Below, piece by piece: positions 8,038 through 15,653 of a stretch of DNA of 64,000 nucleotides (position 1 is the stretch's first letter; each line of letters opens with the position of its first letter). The notes under the pieces were generated by a model. That model was not told where the DNA came from. It worked only from the letters and a program-made list of their open reading frames with translations, and did no database searches. This DNA is from Hymenobacter piscis (GTDB lineage Bacteria > Bacteroidota > Bacteroidia > Cytophagales > Hymenobacteraceae): assembly GCF_018760735.1 (NCBI RefSeq), contig NZ_JAHHZN010000019.1, positions 20,610-84,609 on the forward strand, in the 5' to 3' direction. A program made the position numbers and the translations under genes.

Positions 8038-9027
8038 ATGAAGACCTTTTTGCTTCTTGTGCCGCTGCTGCTGTTCGGCCTGGCGGTGCCCCTGCGGGCG
8101 CAGCCCGCGTCGTCCCTTATTCCGGCCCACGACCCGGTGCTGATTCGGCAGAAGGATACCTATTACATGTTCTGCACCGGCCCCGGCATTGCCGTCTGGT
8201 CGTCGAAGGACCGGAAGCAGTGGCGGCCCGAGCCGCCGGTGTTTGCCCAGGCGCCGGCCTGGGCCGTGCGGGCGGTACCGGGCTTTAAAAACCACATCTG
8301 GGCCCCCGATATTTCCTATCACGACGGGGTGTATTCTCTGTTTTATTCGGTTTCCGCCTTTGGCAAAAACACCTCCTGCATCGGGCTGGCTACCAACAAA
8401 ACCCTGGACCCAAACTCGCCCGAATTCCGCTGGCAGGACCACGGCCTGGTGGTGCAGTCGGTACCGGGCCGGGATTTGTGGAACGCCATCGACCCGAACC
8501 TTATCCGCGACGAGGCCGGCACACCCTGGCTCACGTTCGGCTCGTTCTGGCAGGGTATCAAGCTGGTGCAGCTGCGCCCCGACCTGACGGCCCCGGCCCG
8601 GCCGGAGCAGTGGCGCACCCTGGCCCGGCGCCCCCGCAACCCCCGGCTCAACGATTCCATGCCCGGCGACGGGGCCATTGAAGCCCCGTTTATCTTCCGC
8701 CACGGCGGCGACTACTACCTGTTCACCTCTTTCGATTACTGCTGCCGCGGGCCCCAGAGTACCTATAAGATTGTAGTGGGCCGCGCCCAAACCCTGACCG
8801 GCCCTTACCTCGACCGCACCGGATTGCCGCTGGAACAGGGCGGCGGCACCACCGTCCTGGCCGGCGACCAGCACTGGTTCGGGCTGGGTCACAACTCGGT
8901 GTACACCTTCGACGGTACCGACTACCTCGTCTTCCACGGCTACGATGCGGCCGATCAAGGCCGCTCCAAGCTTCGGATTGAGAAGCTAGCCTGGGACGAC
9001 AAAGGATGGCCCGTAGTGCAGCCCTGA
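8038..9027 (+). CDS. GH43 arabinan endo-1,5-alpha-L-arabinanase
   Basis: 329 residues with a signal peptide (1-21, LAVPLRAQ). The compact endo-arabinanase fold is shown by IPAHDPVLIRQKDTYYMFCT, the segment FKNHIWAPDISYHDGVYSLF, the Asp motif NAIDPNLIRDEAGTPWLTFG and the Glu motif GAIEAPFIFRHGGDYYLF, then FDYCCRGPQSTY and GLGHNSVYTF. These are typical of enzymes cutting internal alpha-1,5 linkages of linear arabinan. Unlike the two larger paralogues on the minus strand, it has no lectin domain and no T9SS tail, so it probably stays in the periplasm and acts on imported oligomers (inferred). An operator follows 23 bp after its stop and belongs to the next gene. Confidence 0.9.
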   Translation: MKTFLLLVPLLLFGLAVPLRAQPASSLIPAHDPVLIRQKDTYYMFCTGPGIAVWSSKDRKQWRPEPPVFAQAPAWAVRAVPGFKNHIWAPDISYHDGVYSLFYSVSAFGKNTSCIGLATNKTLDPNSPEFRWQDHGLVVQSVPGRDLWNAIDPNLIRDEAGTPWLTFGSFWQGIKLVQLRPDLTAPARPEQWRTLARRPRNPRLNDSMPGDGAIEAPFIFRHGGDYYLFTSFDYCCRGPQSTYKIVVGRAQTLTGPYLDRTGLPLEQGGGTTVLAGDQHWFGLGHNSVYTFDGTDYLVFHGYDAADQGRSKLRIEKLAWDDKGWPVVQP

Positions 9028-9049
9028 AGCGCTAATATTTCCAATAAGC

Positions 9050-9069
9050 TAACACAATCGTTTGTGTAA
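9050..9069. promoter_or_regulatory. Operator 3, before transketolase
   Basis: TAACACAATCGTTTGTGTAA, one base from the perfect palindrome. It lies between the endo-arabinanase and transketolase genes, so transketolase has its own arabinose-responsive promoter. Confidence 0.8.
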
Positions 9070-9231
9070 AAATAAATGATTCGCTATTTTTGGAAACACC
9101 CCGCCCCCACTGGCTACCGGCACCGATTCCGGTCCTTTCTTTCGGGCCGGCGGCTTGCGGCCCATCGCCGAAAGCCCCTATTTCACTCCTGCACTTTCTA
9201 CCTTCTTCGCTTCATTTCGCTTCCTTCTGCC

Positions 9232-11283
9232 GTGCCCGACTCCACCGATTCTCTTGCCCAGCAAAGTGTGAACACCCTCCGGCTGCTGTCGGTGGATATG
9301 GTGCAGGCCGCCAACTCCGGCCACCCCGGCCTGCCGCTGGGCGCGGCCCCCATGGCCTACGTGCTGTTCTCGCGGTTTCTGCGCTTCAACCCCCGGGATC
9401 CCCAATGGCCCAACCGCGACCGGTTCGTGCTGTCGGCGGGCCACGGCTCGGCGCTGCTCTATAGCCTGCTGCACCTCTACGGCTACGATTTGTCGCTCGA
9501 CGACCTGAAGGCGTTCCGCCAGCTGCACTCCCGCACCCCGGGCCACCCCGAGTCGCACCTGACGCCGGGCGTGGAGGTGACTACCGGGCCCCTGGGCCAG
9601 GGCTTCGCCAACGGCGTGGGCATGGCCATGGCCGAGGCCCACCTGGCGGCCGTCTACAACCGGCCCGGCCACGTGCTCCAGGACCACTTCACCTACGCCA
9701 TCGTGAGCGACGGGGACCTGATGGAAGGCATTGCCGCCGAGGCCGCCTCCCTGGCCGGCCACCTGCGCCTGGGCAAGCTCATCTACCTCTACGACGACAA
9801 CGACATCTGCCTCGACGGGCCCACCCACCTCTCCTACACCGAGGATGCGCTGGCCCGTTTCGAGGCCTACGGCTGGCACACCCAGCGCGTGCCCGACGGC
9901 AACGACCTCGACGCCATTGAGGCCGCCATCCGGGCGGCGCAGGCGGAAACCACGCGCCCGTCCCTGATTTCGGTCAAGACCATTATCGGCTTCGGCAGCC
10001 CCCGGCAGGGCACCAGCAAGGTACACGGCTCGCCACTCGGGACCGAGAATCTGAAAAAGGCCAAGGCGTTTTTTGGCTTCGACCCCGAGGCCACGTTCAG
10101 CGTGCCCGACGCCGTGCGCACCCACCTGGCCGAAGCGGGCCGGCGCGGGGCCCGGCTCCAGGCCGAATGGCAGCAGCAAACCGAGGCGTACCAGCAGGCG
10201 TTCGGCGCAGCGTGGGAACTGTTCCGGGCCTCTTTCGCGGGAGAGCTCCCCGCGGACTGGGACGCCTCGCTGCCCGTTTTCACGCCCGCCGATGGGCCCC
10301 TGGCCACCCGCCAGGCCTCCGGCCAGGCGTTCACCGCGCTCAAGCAGCGCGTGCCCTTCCTGTTCGGGGGCTCCGCCGACCTGGCCAGCTCCAACGACAT
10401 GCCCACCAGCGGCAGCGTGAGCTTCCAGCCCGGCAGCTACGCGCACCCCAACATCTGGTTCGGGGTGCGCGAGCACGCCATGGGCGGGGCCCTGAATGGC
10501 ATGGCCCACCACGGCGGCGTGCTGCCCTACGGCGGCACCTTCCTCACCTTCTCCGACTACATGCGCGGAGCCATCCGGCTCACGGCCCTGGCCGAGTCGC
10601 GGGCCACGTTCGTATTCACCCACGACAGTATCGGGCTGGGCGAGGACGGCCCCACCCACCAGCCGGTGGAGCAGGTGGCCGCCCTGCGCACCATTCCCAA
10701 TATTATCGTGCTGCGCCCCGCCGACGCCAACGAAACCGTGGAAGCCTGGCGCCTGGCCCTGACCACGCCCAAGTCGCCGGTGGTGCTCATCCTCTCCCGC
10801 CAGAAGCTGCCCGTGCTCGACCAGCGCCGCTTCGGCCCGGCCCGGGAAGGCGTGGCCCGAGGCGCCTACATTCTGAGCGAGGCCGAAGGCGGCGCGCCCG
10901 CGCTGATGCTGCTGGCTACCGGCTCGGAAGTGACCCTGGCCCTGCAGGCTCAGGAAGTGCTGCAGGCCGGGGGCGTGCCCACCCGGGTGGTGAGTATGCC
11001 CAGCTGGGAGTTGTTCGAGCGCCAGCCCAGGGCCTACCAGCAGCAGGTGCTGCTGCCGGCCGTGCGTAAGCGCGTTTCCATCGAGGCCGGCTCGCCCCTG
11101 GGCTGGCACAAGTACGTCACCGACGAGGGCACCGTCATCGGCCTGAACCGCTTCGGCGAGTCGGGGCCGGGTGAGCAGGTGCTGGCCCTGTTCGGCTTCT
11201 CAGTGGAAAACGTGGTGCAGCAGGCCCGCTGGGTGCTGGCCGGCCGGCCCGCCGCCGACGAGCCCCAGCAGCTGGTATCTTAG
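9232..11283 (+). CDS. tkt: Transketolase
   Basis: A thiamine-diphosphate enzyme that moves two-carbon units between xylulose-5-P and aldoses. From the GTG at 9232 it has 683 residues (E. coli TktA has 663). The frame is open from an ATG at 9076, but the extra 52 residues are Arg/His/Phe-rich and lack homology features, so 9232 is preferred. Motifs: SGHPGLPLGAAPMAY near the N-terminus, ThDP/Mg loop SDGDLMEGIAAEAAS...DDND, the pyrimidine domain with GVREHAMGGALNGMA and FSDYMRGAIR, and THDSIGLGEDGPTHQPVEQV. It links arabinose-derived xylulose-5-P to central metabolism. Placement under operator 3 makes it a locus-specific copy; a housekeeping copy elsewhere is likely but outside the window. Confidence 0.92.
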   Translation: MPDSTDSLAQQSVNTLRLLSVDMVQAANSGHPGLPLGAAPMAYVLFSRFLRFNPRDPQWPNRDRFVLSAGHGSALLYSLLHLYGYDLSLDDLKAFRQLHSRTPGHPESHLTPGVEVTTGPLGQGFANGVGMAMAEAHLAAVYNRPGHVLQDHFTYAIVSDGDLMEGIAAEAASLAGHLRLGKLIYLYDDNDICLDGPTHLSYTEDALARFEAYGWHTQRVPDGNDLDAIEAAIRAAQAETTRPSLISVKTIIGFGSPRQGTSKVHGSPLGTENLKKAKAFFGFDPEATFSVPDAVRTHLAEAGRRGARLQAEWQQQTEAYQQAFGAAWELFRASFAGELPADWDASLPVFTPADGPLATRQASGQAFTALKQRVPFLFGGSADLASSNDMPTSGSVSFQPGSYAHPNIWFGVREHAMGGALNGMAHHGGVLPYGGTFLTFSDYMRGAIRLTALAESRATFVFTHDSIGLGEDGPTHQPVEQVAALRTIPNIIVLRPADANETVEAWRLALTTPKSPVVLILSRQKLPVLDQRRFGPAREGVARGAYILSEAEGGAPALMLLATGSEVTLALQAQEVLQAGGVPTRVVSMPSWELFERQPRAYQQQVLLPAVRKRVSIEAGSPLGWHKYVTDEGTVIGLNRFGESGPGEQVLALFGFSVENVVQQARWVLAGRPAADEPQQLVS

Positions 11284-11324
11284 CCTCTCCCCGCTTTCCT
11301 TCTCCCCCCCACCCTTTTCCCCGT

Positions 11325-11795
11325 GTGCTGATGAAACGTGCTTTGTGGTCTGCTCCCCTGTGGCTGGCGGCCGGCCTGCTTCTGCCGGGCTTCGGTGCCC
11401 GCGCCCAAACGCCCGTGGCCGTAACCATGCGGCCCGCCGCCACGCCGGCCGTGGTGGTCAGCAAGCACATCTACGGGCACTTTGCCGAGCACCTGGGCCG
11501 CTGCATCTACGACGGTTTCTGGGTTGATTCGGCCCTGAACGTGCCCCGGCAGGGCCGGCTGCGGCTGGATGTGGTGCGGGCCCTGCAAAAGATCCGGGTG
11601 CCCAACCTGCGCTGGCCCGGGGGCTGCTTCGCCGAGCCTGTGGCCGTGGATGTCCTGAGCAGTCTGCCCGAGCTGGACCTCGATCTGGAATCCCTCACCG
11701 ACCAGCTGAAGCGCGAAGGCGAGCAGAAATTCACCGAGCCCTTCGGTAAGCTGCTGGCCGTGCTGGAACAGAAACGCCAGGAAGCCCTGGCTTAG
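11325..11795 (+). pseudogene. In-frame fusion of GH51 N-terminus to transaldolase C-terminus
   Basis: The 156-residue frame has two unrelated halves. Residues 1-~103 are a signal peptide followed by a GH51 arabinofuranosidase start: SKHIYGHFAEHLGRCIYDG, then FWVDS, then RVPNLRWPGGCFAE. Normally this leads into the catalytic barrel, which is absent. From about residue 104 the sequence is like the last helix of transaldolase: LDLDLESLTDQLKREGEQKF, then TEPFGKLLAVLEQKRQE. Both pieces suit this locus, since transaldolase is a partner of the adjacent transketolase. A deletion joining two neighbouring genes, with the join near 11625-11640, explains the pattern. No catalytic residue of either enzyme remains. 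The transaldolase assignment is from a ~50-residue tail. Confidence 0.72.
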
Positions 11796-11834
11796 ACTGC
11801 GCCATCTTCCCTTTTCCCTCTTTTCCACTTCTGA

Positions 11835-11874
11835 AACCGGCCCGGTCGTACGCACGGCCGGGCCGGTTGTTTTC
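11835..11874 (+). terminator. Strong intrinsic terminator after the fusion gene
   Basis: AACCGGCCCGG (11835-11845) pairs with CCGGGCCGGTT (11858-11868), followed by GTTTTCC. It ends the tkt/fusion transcript. The next ATG is only a few bases downstream, so the MFS gene's promoter would have to lie inside or before the hairpin. Confidence 0.85.
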
Positions 11875-11876
11875 CT

Positions 11877-13031
11877 ATGCCGAGTCCGATTCAGATGAGC
11901 CGCAGGGCTATCAGTGCCCTGTTTTTTTTGGCGGGCATGTGCTTTGCCAGCTGGGCCGCGCGCATTCCCGATATCAGTCTGAAGCTGGGGCTGAATGAAG
12001 GGCAGTTGGGTCGGCTGCTGCTGGCTGTGCCGGTGGGCTGCCTAGTGGCCCTGCCCCTGGCCGGCTGGCTGGTGCAGCGCTGGGGCAGCCGGCATGTGGT
12101 GCTGCTGGGCGCCGGGCTGTACTCGCTGAGTCTGCCGCTGCTGGGCCTGGCCGGGCAATTCTGGACCCTGGCGCCCGCCCTGGCCTTGTTCGGCTTTGCC
12201 AGCAACCTCGTCAATATTGCTGTGAACACCCAGGCCCTGGGCGCGCAGACGCACTACGGCAAGCCCATCATGGGCTCGTTTCACGGGCTATGGAGCCTGG
12301 CAGGATTTCTGAGCGGATTGCTGGCCACCCTGCTCATTAGCCGGCGGGTGGCCCCGCTGCCCCATTTTATGCTGGTAATGGGCCTGGGCCTGCTGGTAGC
12401 CGCGGTAGCCCACCGCTATACCCTACGCCACGACACGGGTCGCGAAGCCGGCGGCCGGCGCCTGCGCCGCCCCGACCCTGTTCTACTCCGCATCGGGCTC
12501 ATTGCCTTCTGCGGTATGCTCTGCGAGGGAGCCATGTTCGACTGGGCCGGCATTTACTTCCAGCGCGTGATTCAGCCCAGCCCGGCCCTGGTTACCAGCG
12601 GCTACGTGGCCTGCATGAGCACCATGGCCCTGGGCCGGTTTCTGGCCGATGCCCTCACCTACCGCTTCGGGCCCAAGCGGGTGTTGCAGCTCAGCAGCGC
12701 CCTCATTAGCGGGGGGCTGGCGCTGGCGGTGGCGCTACCCTACCTGGGGCCGGCTCTGGTGGGATTTCTGCTGGTGGGCTTTGGTATCGCCTCGGTGGTA
12801 CCTCTGTCGTACAGCGCGGCGGGGCGGGTGGGCAGCGTGGCCCCCGGCCCGGCCCTGGCGCTGGTGTCTACCATCGGCTTCACCGGCTTTCTGCTGGGTC
12901 CGCCCCTGATTGGGCTGCTGGCGCAGGCGTTCAGCCTGCGCCAGGCCCTGGCCGTGGTGGCAGGCGTGGGCGCGCTCATCGGCCTGCTGGCTGCCCTTCC
13001 CGACCCGGTGGCTCGACTGCAACGGGTTTAG
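11877..13031 (+). CDS. MFS transporter (YbjJ/FucP-like)
   Basis: 384 residues with about 12 hydrophobic segments and no signal peptide. It has N-terminal similarity in style to YbjJ/FucP-type sugar or drug MFS carriers (FASWAARIPDISLKLGLNEG, then the loop LAGWLVQRWGSRHVVLLGA, a variant of the MFS motif A region). An inner helix carries GSFHGLWSLAGFLSG. A later ATG at 11895 (MSRRAISALFF) is an equally good start and leaves more room after the terminator. The substrate is unknown; arabinose or an arabinose product is possible only by position. No arabinose operator is seen in front of it. Confidence 0.82.
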   Translation: MPSPIQMSRRAISALFFLAGMCFASWAARIPDISLKLGLNEGQLGRLLLAVPVGCLVALPLAGWLVQRWGSRHVVLLGAGLYSLSLPLLGLAGQFWTLAPALALFGFASNLVNIAVNTQALGAQTHYGKPIMGSFHGLWSLAGFLSGLLATLLISRRVAPLPHFMLVMGLGLLVAAVAHRYTLRHDTGREAGGRRLRRPDPVLLRIGLIAFCGMLCEGAMFDWAGIYFQRVIQPSPALVTSGYVACMSTMALGRFLADALTYRFGPKRVLQLSSALISGGLALAVALPYLGPALVGFLLVGFGIASVVPLSYSAAGRVGSVAPGPALALVSTIGFTGFLLGPPLIGLLAQAFSLRQALAVVAGVGALIGLLAALPDPVARLQRV

Positions 13032-13046
13032 AGCTTAGAGAGAAAC

Positions 13047-13178
13047 ATCATTCCGCGCATGTGGTGCCTCAAGCCAAGGGCCGAGGAATCCCGCGGGCTG
13101 ATGTTGCCATGATAACGTCACAGCAGGATTATGTTGACAACGGCAGCCCGCGAGAGTCCTCGGTCAGCTCGGAATAAC
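13047..13178. repeat. Long imperfect palindrome in a 260-bp gene-free stretch
   Basis: Two 20-bp arms, 13081-13100 and 13144-13163, are complementary at 18 positions (CCGAGGAATCCCGCGGGCTG and CAGCCCGCGAGAGTCCTCGG). Weaker pairing extends inward (GTTG..CA / TG..CAAC) and outward (CATTCCG near 13050, CGGAAT near 13170). The whole could fold into one ~130-nt hairpin. The rest of 13032-13294 shows only a repeated CTCCGCTCG at about 13205-13225 and no gene. It may be a MITE-like remnant or a structured RNA. Confidence 0.6.
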
Positions 13179-13294
13179 GTTTTGCTTGTTACTACTTGCT
13201 AACCCTCCGCTCGCTACCCCTCCGCTCGTGCCCGCTTTTACCCAACAGAGGCGTGAGCGTCAAGAATGGCGAATCAACACTTTAAACTGAACCT

Positions 13295-13342
13295 ATGAAG
13301 ACATTTATTTTCTATTTGAACGGTACGTTGATTCACGATATG
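13295..13342 (+). pseudogene. HAD phosphatase/beta-phosphoglucomutase-like, N-terminal piece
   Basis: ATG at 13295 gives MKTFIFYLNGTLIHDM, the first strand and motif I of a HAD hydrolase (normally F-D-x-N-G-T). Here the nucleophilic Asp is replaced by Tyr (FIFYLNGT). The family resemblance ends at codon 16, where the sequence joins the reverse strand of a PIN-domain toxin gene; a stop comes eight codons later (13364-13366). The matching C-terminal part lies at 15149-15643, so the original gene was split by about 1.8 kb of foreign DNA. Confidence 0.65.
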
Positions 13343-13464
13343 GTCGACGTCCACTTCGGCGTGTAGAGGTGCGCCGCGGCCAAGTGCAGCAGCAAGTCCC
13401 GGATCGGCGCAGGATAGAGCACACAGGCGTCCAAGACGGCAACGAACCGGGCCGAATGAATCAT
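13333..13464 (-). pseudogene. PIN-domain toxin, truncated after 43 residues
   Basis: The minus strand starts ATG at 13464, overlapping the antitoxin stop as ATGA. It encodes ARFVAVLDACVLYPAPIRDL, then LLHLAAAHLYTPKWTSTI-S-stop. The LDACVLYP strand with its conserved Asp, followed by R-D-x-L-L and a Trp-containing turn, is the start of the VapC/PIN toxins that pair with HTH antitoxins. Intact proteins are about 180-200 residues; here the frame ends where the HAD gene piece begins, so the nuclease core is gone and the toxin must be inactive. Confidence 0.75.
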
Positions 13465-13931
13465 TCGTAGCCCAGGTTAAGCTCTTGGGCTTGTTGGGCC
13501 AGGAAGTGCAGGTGCTGGGCCTGATGGGCCGCTTGGCGGGCTTCGTAGGCGAGCAAGTCAGCCAGTTGAATCCGGCGGTGGCTCCCCACTTTTTTAAACG
13601 GCAGGGCGCCGTGTTCCATGAGCTTGACCAGGTGGGGGCGGGAGACGTTGAGCATATCGGCCGCTTGCTGGGTGCTGAGTTCCGAATCGGAGGGAATCAA
13701 CGACAAGGCCTTGCCCTGGGCCATACTGGAGAGGATAAACTCCAGTAATTCTAACGCCTTGCGGGGGATGGCAATGGCTACCTCACTTTCCTGCAACCGA
13801 ATGGTGACTGCTTCCGACCGCCTCTTCTTGATGGCTTGGGCAAAAGGGGCGAGCGAGGCCCCCGCCACTTTTTGGTCCCGTAGGGATGGTTTCTCGAGAA
13901 TAGCTTCCATAACAGGTCGATTAGCGTTCAC
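13461..13931 (-). CDS. HTH (excisionase-type) antitoxin of a PIN-toxin pair
   Basis: 156 residues. The middle-to-C-terminal part has an excisionase/MerR-type HTH, LSTQQAADMLNVSRPHLVKL followed by HGALPFKKVGSHRRIQLADL, typical of the antitoxin encoded ahead of PIN toxins. The N-terminal half (residues 30-80) is a conserved basic helix region with AIAIPRKALELLEFILSSMA. The start ATG lies at 13931. The downstream toxin gene overlaps by 4 bp but is truncated, leaving an orphan antitoxin. It is flanked on both sides by parts of a broken HAD gene, so it arrived with the inserted DNA. Confidence 0.82.
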   Translation of the reverse strand: MNANRPVMEAILEKPSLRDQKVAGASLAPFAQAIKKRRSEAVTIRLQESEVAIAIPRKALELLEFILSSMAQGKALSLIPSDSELSTQQAADMLNVSRPHLVKLMEHGALPFKKVGSHRRIQLADLLAYEARQAAHQAQHLHFLAQQAQELNLGYE

Positions 13932-14071
13932 AACGCTAATCGAAATAAACGAAATAAAGATTTCCCAAACCGGTCAATTAGTAAATGATACATCTATGAA
14001 GAGGGCGGAAGGTAAACGAGGCCTGTTCGGGCGAAGAAGGGTTTCCAAATACATGAAATCCAGGGACAAGG

Positions 14072-14554
14072 CTAGTGTTTGAAGTTCGTTTTTGGATATG
14101 CTATGTGATAGGCAGGTGGAAGCAAGCTATTGAGCCGCACACAGAAGGAGAAGAAGAACCCGACCTTTGCGTTACCAACTTTAGTTGCCTTCGTATGGCG
14201 GCCTTTTACAAGACTGACGTCATACTCAGCATGATGCCCTATGCTTGAGGGGCGGTTATAGGTAGGGCGGATAGCCGACAGATAAGTCTTATCCATTGAA
14301 GAAAGGAGCCAATCACGCTCCTGTGAACTTATTCGTCGGGCAAAAGCTGTATCAGCACAGCCCTCCACCAATAGATCTGCTACATGAACCTTGATCGAAT
14401 CGGAGGTGATGATGTACTGACGGTGCTGGCCCAAGTATATCGTTTCGCGCACACATAGCTGGGTAACACGTTGAGGCTTGGGAGCAGCTCCCTTCCCTTG
14501 GACTTGCATCCAGTAACTAGCTGAGAAGAATAGGGCAGCACAGAGAAGCTTCAT
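14072..14554 (-). CDS. Hypothetical secreted protein
   Basis: 160 residues from the ATG at 14554 (the frame is open from a GTG at 14569, but MKLLCAALFFSA makes a clean signal-peptide start). A cleavable leader covers about residues 1-20, then a mature domain with Cys pairs (LCVRETIYLGQHRQYIITSD, VEGCADTAF) and basic C-terminal strands. No known family is recognised. It sits inside the DNA that splits the HAD gene. The lower GC content than the surrounding sugar genes supports transfer. Confidence 0.6.
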   Translation of the reverse strand: MKLLCAALFFSASYWMQVQGKGAAPKPQRVTQLCVRETIYLGQHRQYIITSDSIKVHVADLLVEGCADTAFARRISSQERDWLLSSMDKTYLSAIRPTYNRPSSIGHHAEYDVSLVKGRHTKATKVGNAKVGFFFSFCVRLNSLLPPAYHIAYPKTNFKH

Positions 14555-14718
14555 CTTACTAAGGTACACGGGAGCTGAATGGTGACCTGTTCCTTACGCT
14601 CCCACTCAGGTTGAACAGGCTACTCGTTCAGCGAAACGGTCGAAAGCTAAATGCGCTATGTTCAGAGCGTTATTTAGGCAGCGTTGGCGGCGCGCAACAG
14701 GGTCCGTACTTTACTTGA

Positions 14719-15042
14719 ATGACAGCGAAAGAATCGGTGCTACAGCTCTTGGAACAGACCCCGCATCCGTTGGCAAGCGCGGGGCTCTCGCTCGTTACTC
14801 AACACCCGCATTCCTTCACTTCCGGGCTCGAAGCAAGGGCTTATATCCACGGGCTCTACCGCTTCCGACTGGAACAGGCGCAGGAGACCGGCGCGTTTTA
14901 TGAGGGGTTACCTGAGCTGGTGAAAAACCTGGCCCGCCTGGAGGCGCACCAGGTGCGGCTGAGCACGTTAACCCTCGGGTCGGGAGCTGATTTTGCCGTT
15001 TTGAAGGACCCTGCCATCACGGAAATTATAGGCTACCTGTAA
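14719..15042 (+). CDS. Hypothetical 107-residue protein
   Basis: A mostly helical, soluble protein from ATG 14719 (MTAKESVLQLLEQTPHPLAS), ending DPAITEIIGYL. It has no signal peptide or membrane segment, and no family is recognised. The acidic helical composition and small size would fit a regulatory or anti-toxin-like role, but this is only a guess. It lies inside the inserted segment in the HAD gene, divergent from the secreted hypothetical. Confidence 0.5.
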   Translation: MTAKESVLQLLEQTPHPLASAGLSLVTQHPHSFTSGLEARAYIHGLYRFRLEQAQETGAFYEGLPELVKNLARLEAHQVRLSTLTLGSGADFAVLKDPAITEIIGYL

Positions 15043-15148
15043 AGACCCTAGTTCAGGAAAACGGTGATTTGGGTAGGTAGTGACTTGCAGCTACGTATGC
15101 AAAAGGCTGGGGAAGGCTTAACGTAATTTTTCCCCCCCCCGCTGCTGT

Positions 15149-15643
15149 AAAAAGGCCGACCGGTTTACGGCCGCCGAGATGGGTGCGCTGGCCGTGCAGA
15201 AGGATCAGCGCTACCAGGATGCCTTCCGACCCCACCTGCAGCTGCTGCCAGGCCTGGCCAATTTCCTGCCCCGGGGCCACCAGCGCGGCGTACCGATGGG
15301 CATTGGCTCGGCGGCCATTCCGTTCAATATTGATTTTGTGCTCAACAACCTCAACCTGCGCCCCTACTTCCCGGTGGTCATCTCGGCCGATGACGTGACG
15401 CGAAGCAAGCCCCACCCCGAAACGTTCCTGAAAGCCGCTGCCCAACTGGGCATCCCCGCCTCCGATTGCCTCATTCGAGGACGTGCCCAAGGGCGTGGAA
15501 GCCGCCCGCAACGCGGGTATGTCGGCCGTGGTGCTCACCACCCCCACATCGCCCTCGAATTTGCCGACTTGCCCAACGTGCTGCACTGTGCCCCAGACTT
15601 CACCGCCCCATTCATGACCACCCTGCTGCCAGCGGCCTTCTAA
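15149..15643 (+). pseudogene. HAD phosphatase/beta-phosphoglucomutase-like, C-terminal piece, frameshifted
   Basis: It resumes with KKADRFTAAEMGALAVQKDQ and RYQDAFRPHLQLLPGLANFL, the cap domain of beta-phosphoglucomutase-like HAD enzymes. It continues through the motif II/III region (MGIGSAAI, SADDVTRSKPHPETFLKAA). At about 15473 a frameshift is needed to read the motif IV segment FEDVPKGVEAARNAGMSAVV. After ~15535 the frame shifts back to end EFADLPNVLHCAPDF. With the N-terminal stub at 13295 this accounts for most of one gene; about 40 residues are missing between them. Confidence 0.75.
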
Positions 15644-15653
15644 CGGCACCCCC

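Noticed and set aside
6988..8958. A 656-codon open frame on the minus strand opposite the GH43 genes
   Set aside because: It mirrors two GH43 genes with clear motifs and has no known domain; high GC makes stops rare on the opposite strand.
9178..11109. A 643-codon minus-strand open frame over transketolase
   Set aside because: Gly/His/Gln-rich with no family signature; transketolase on the plus strand is certain.
15130..15140. A run of ten C's before the HAD C-terminal piece
   Set aside because: Could be a slip-prone phase-variation tract, but it lies upstream of a doubly frameshifted pseudogene, so no functional role is supported.
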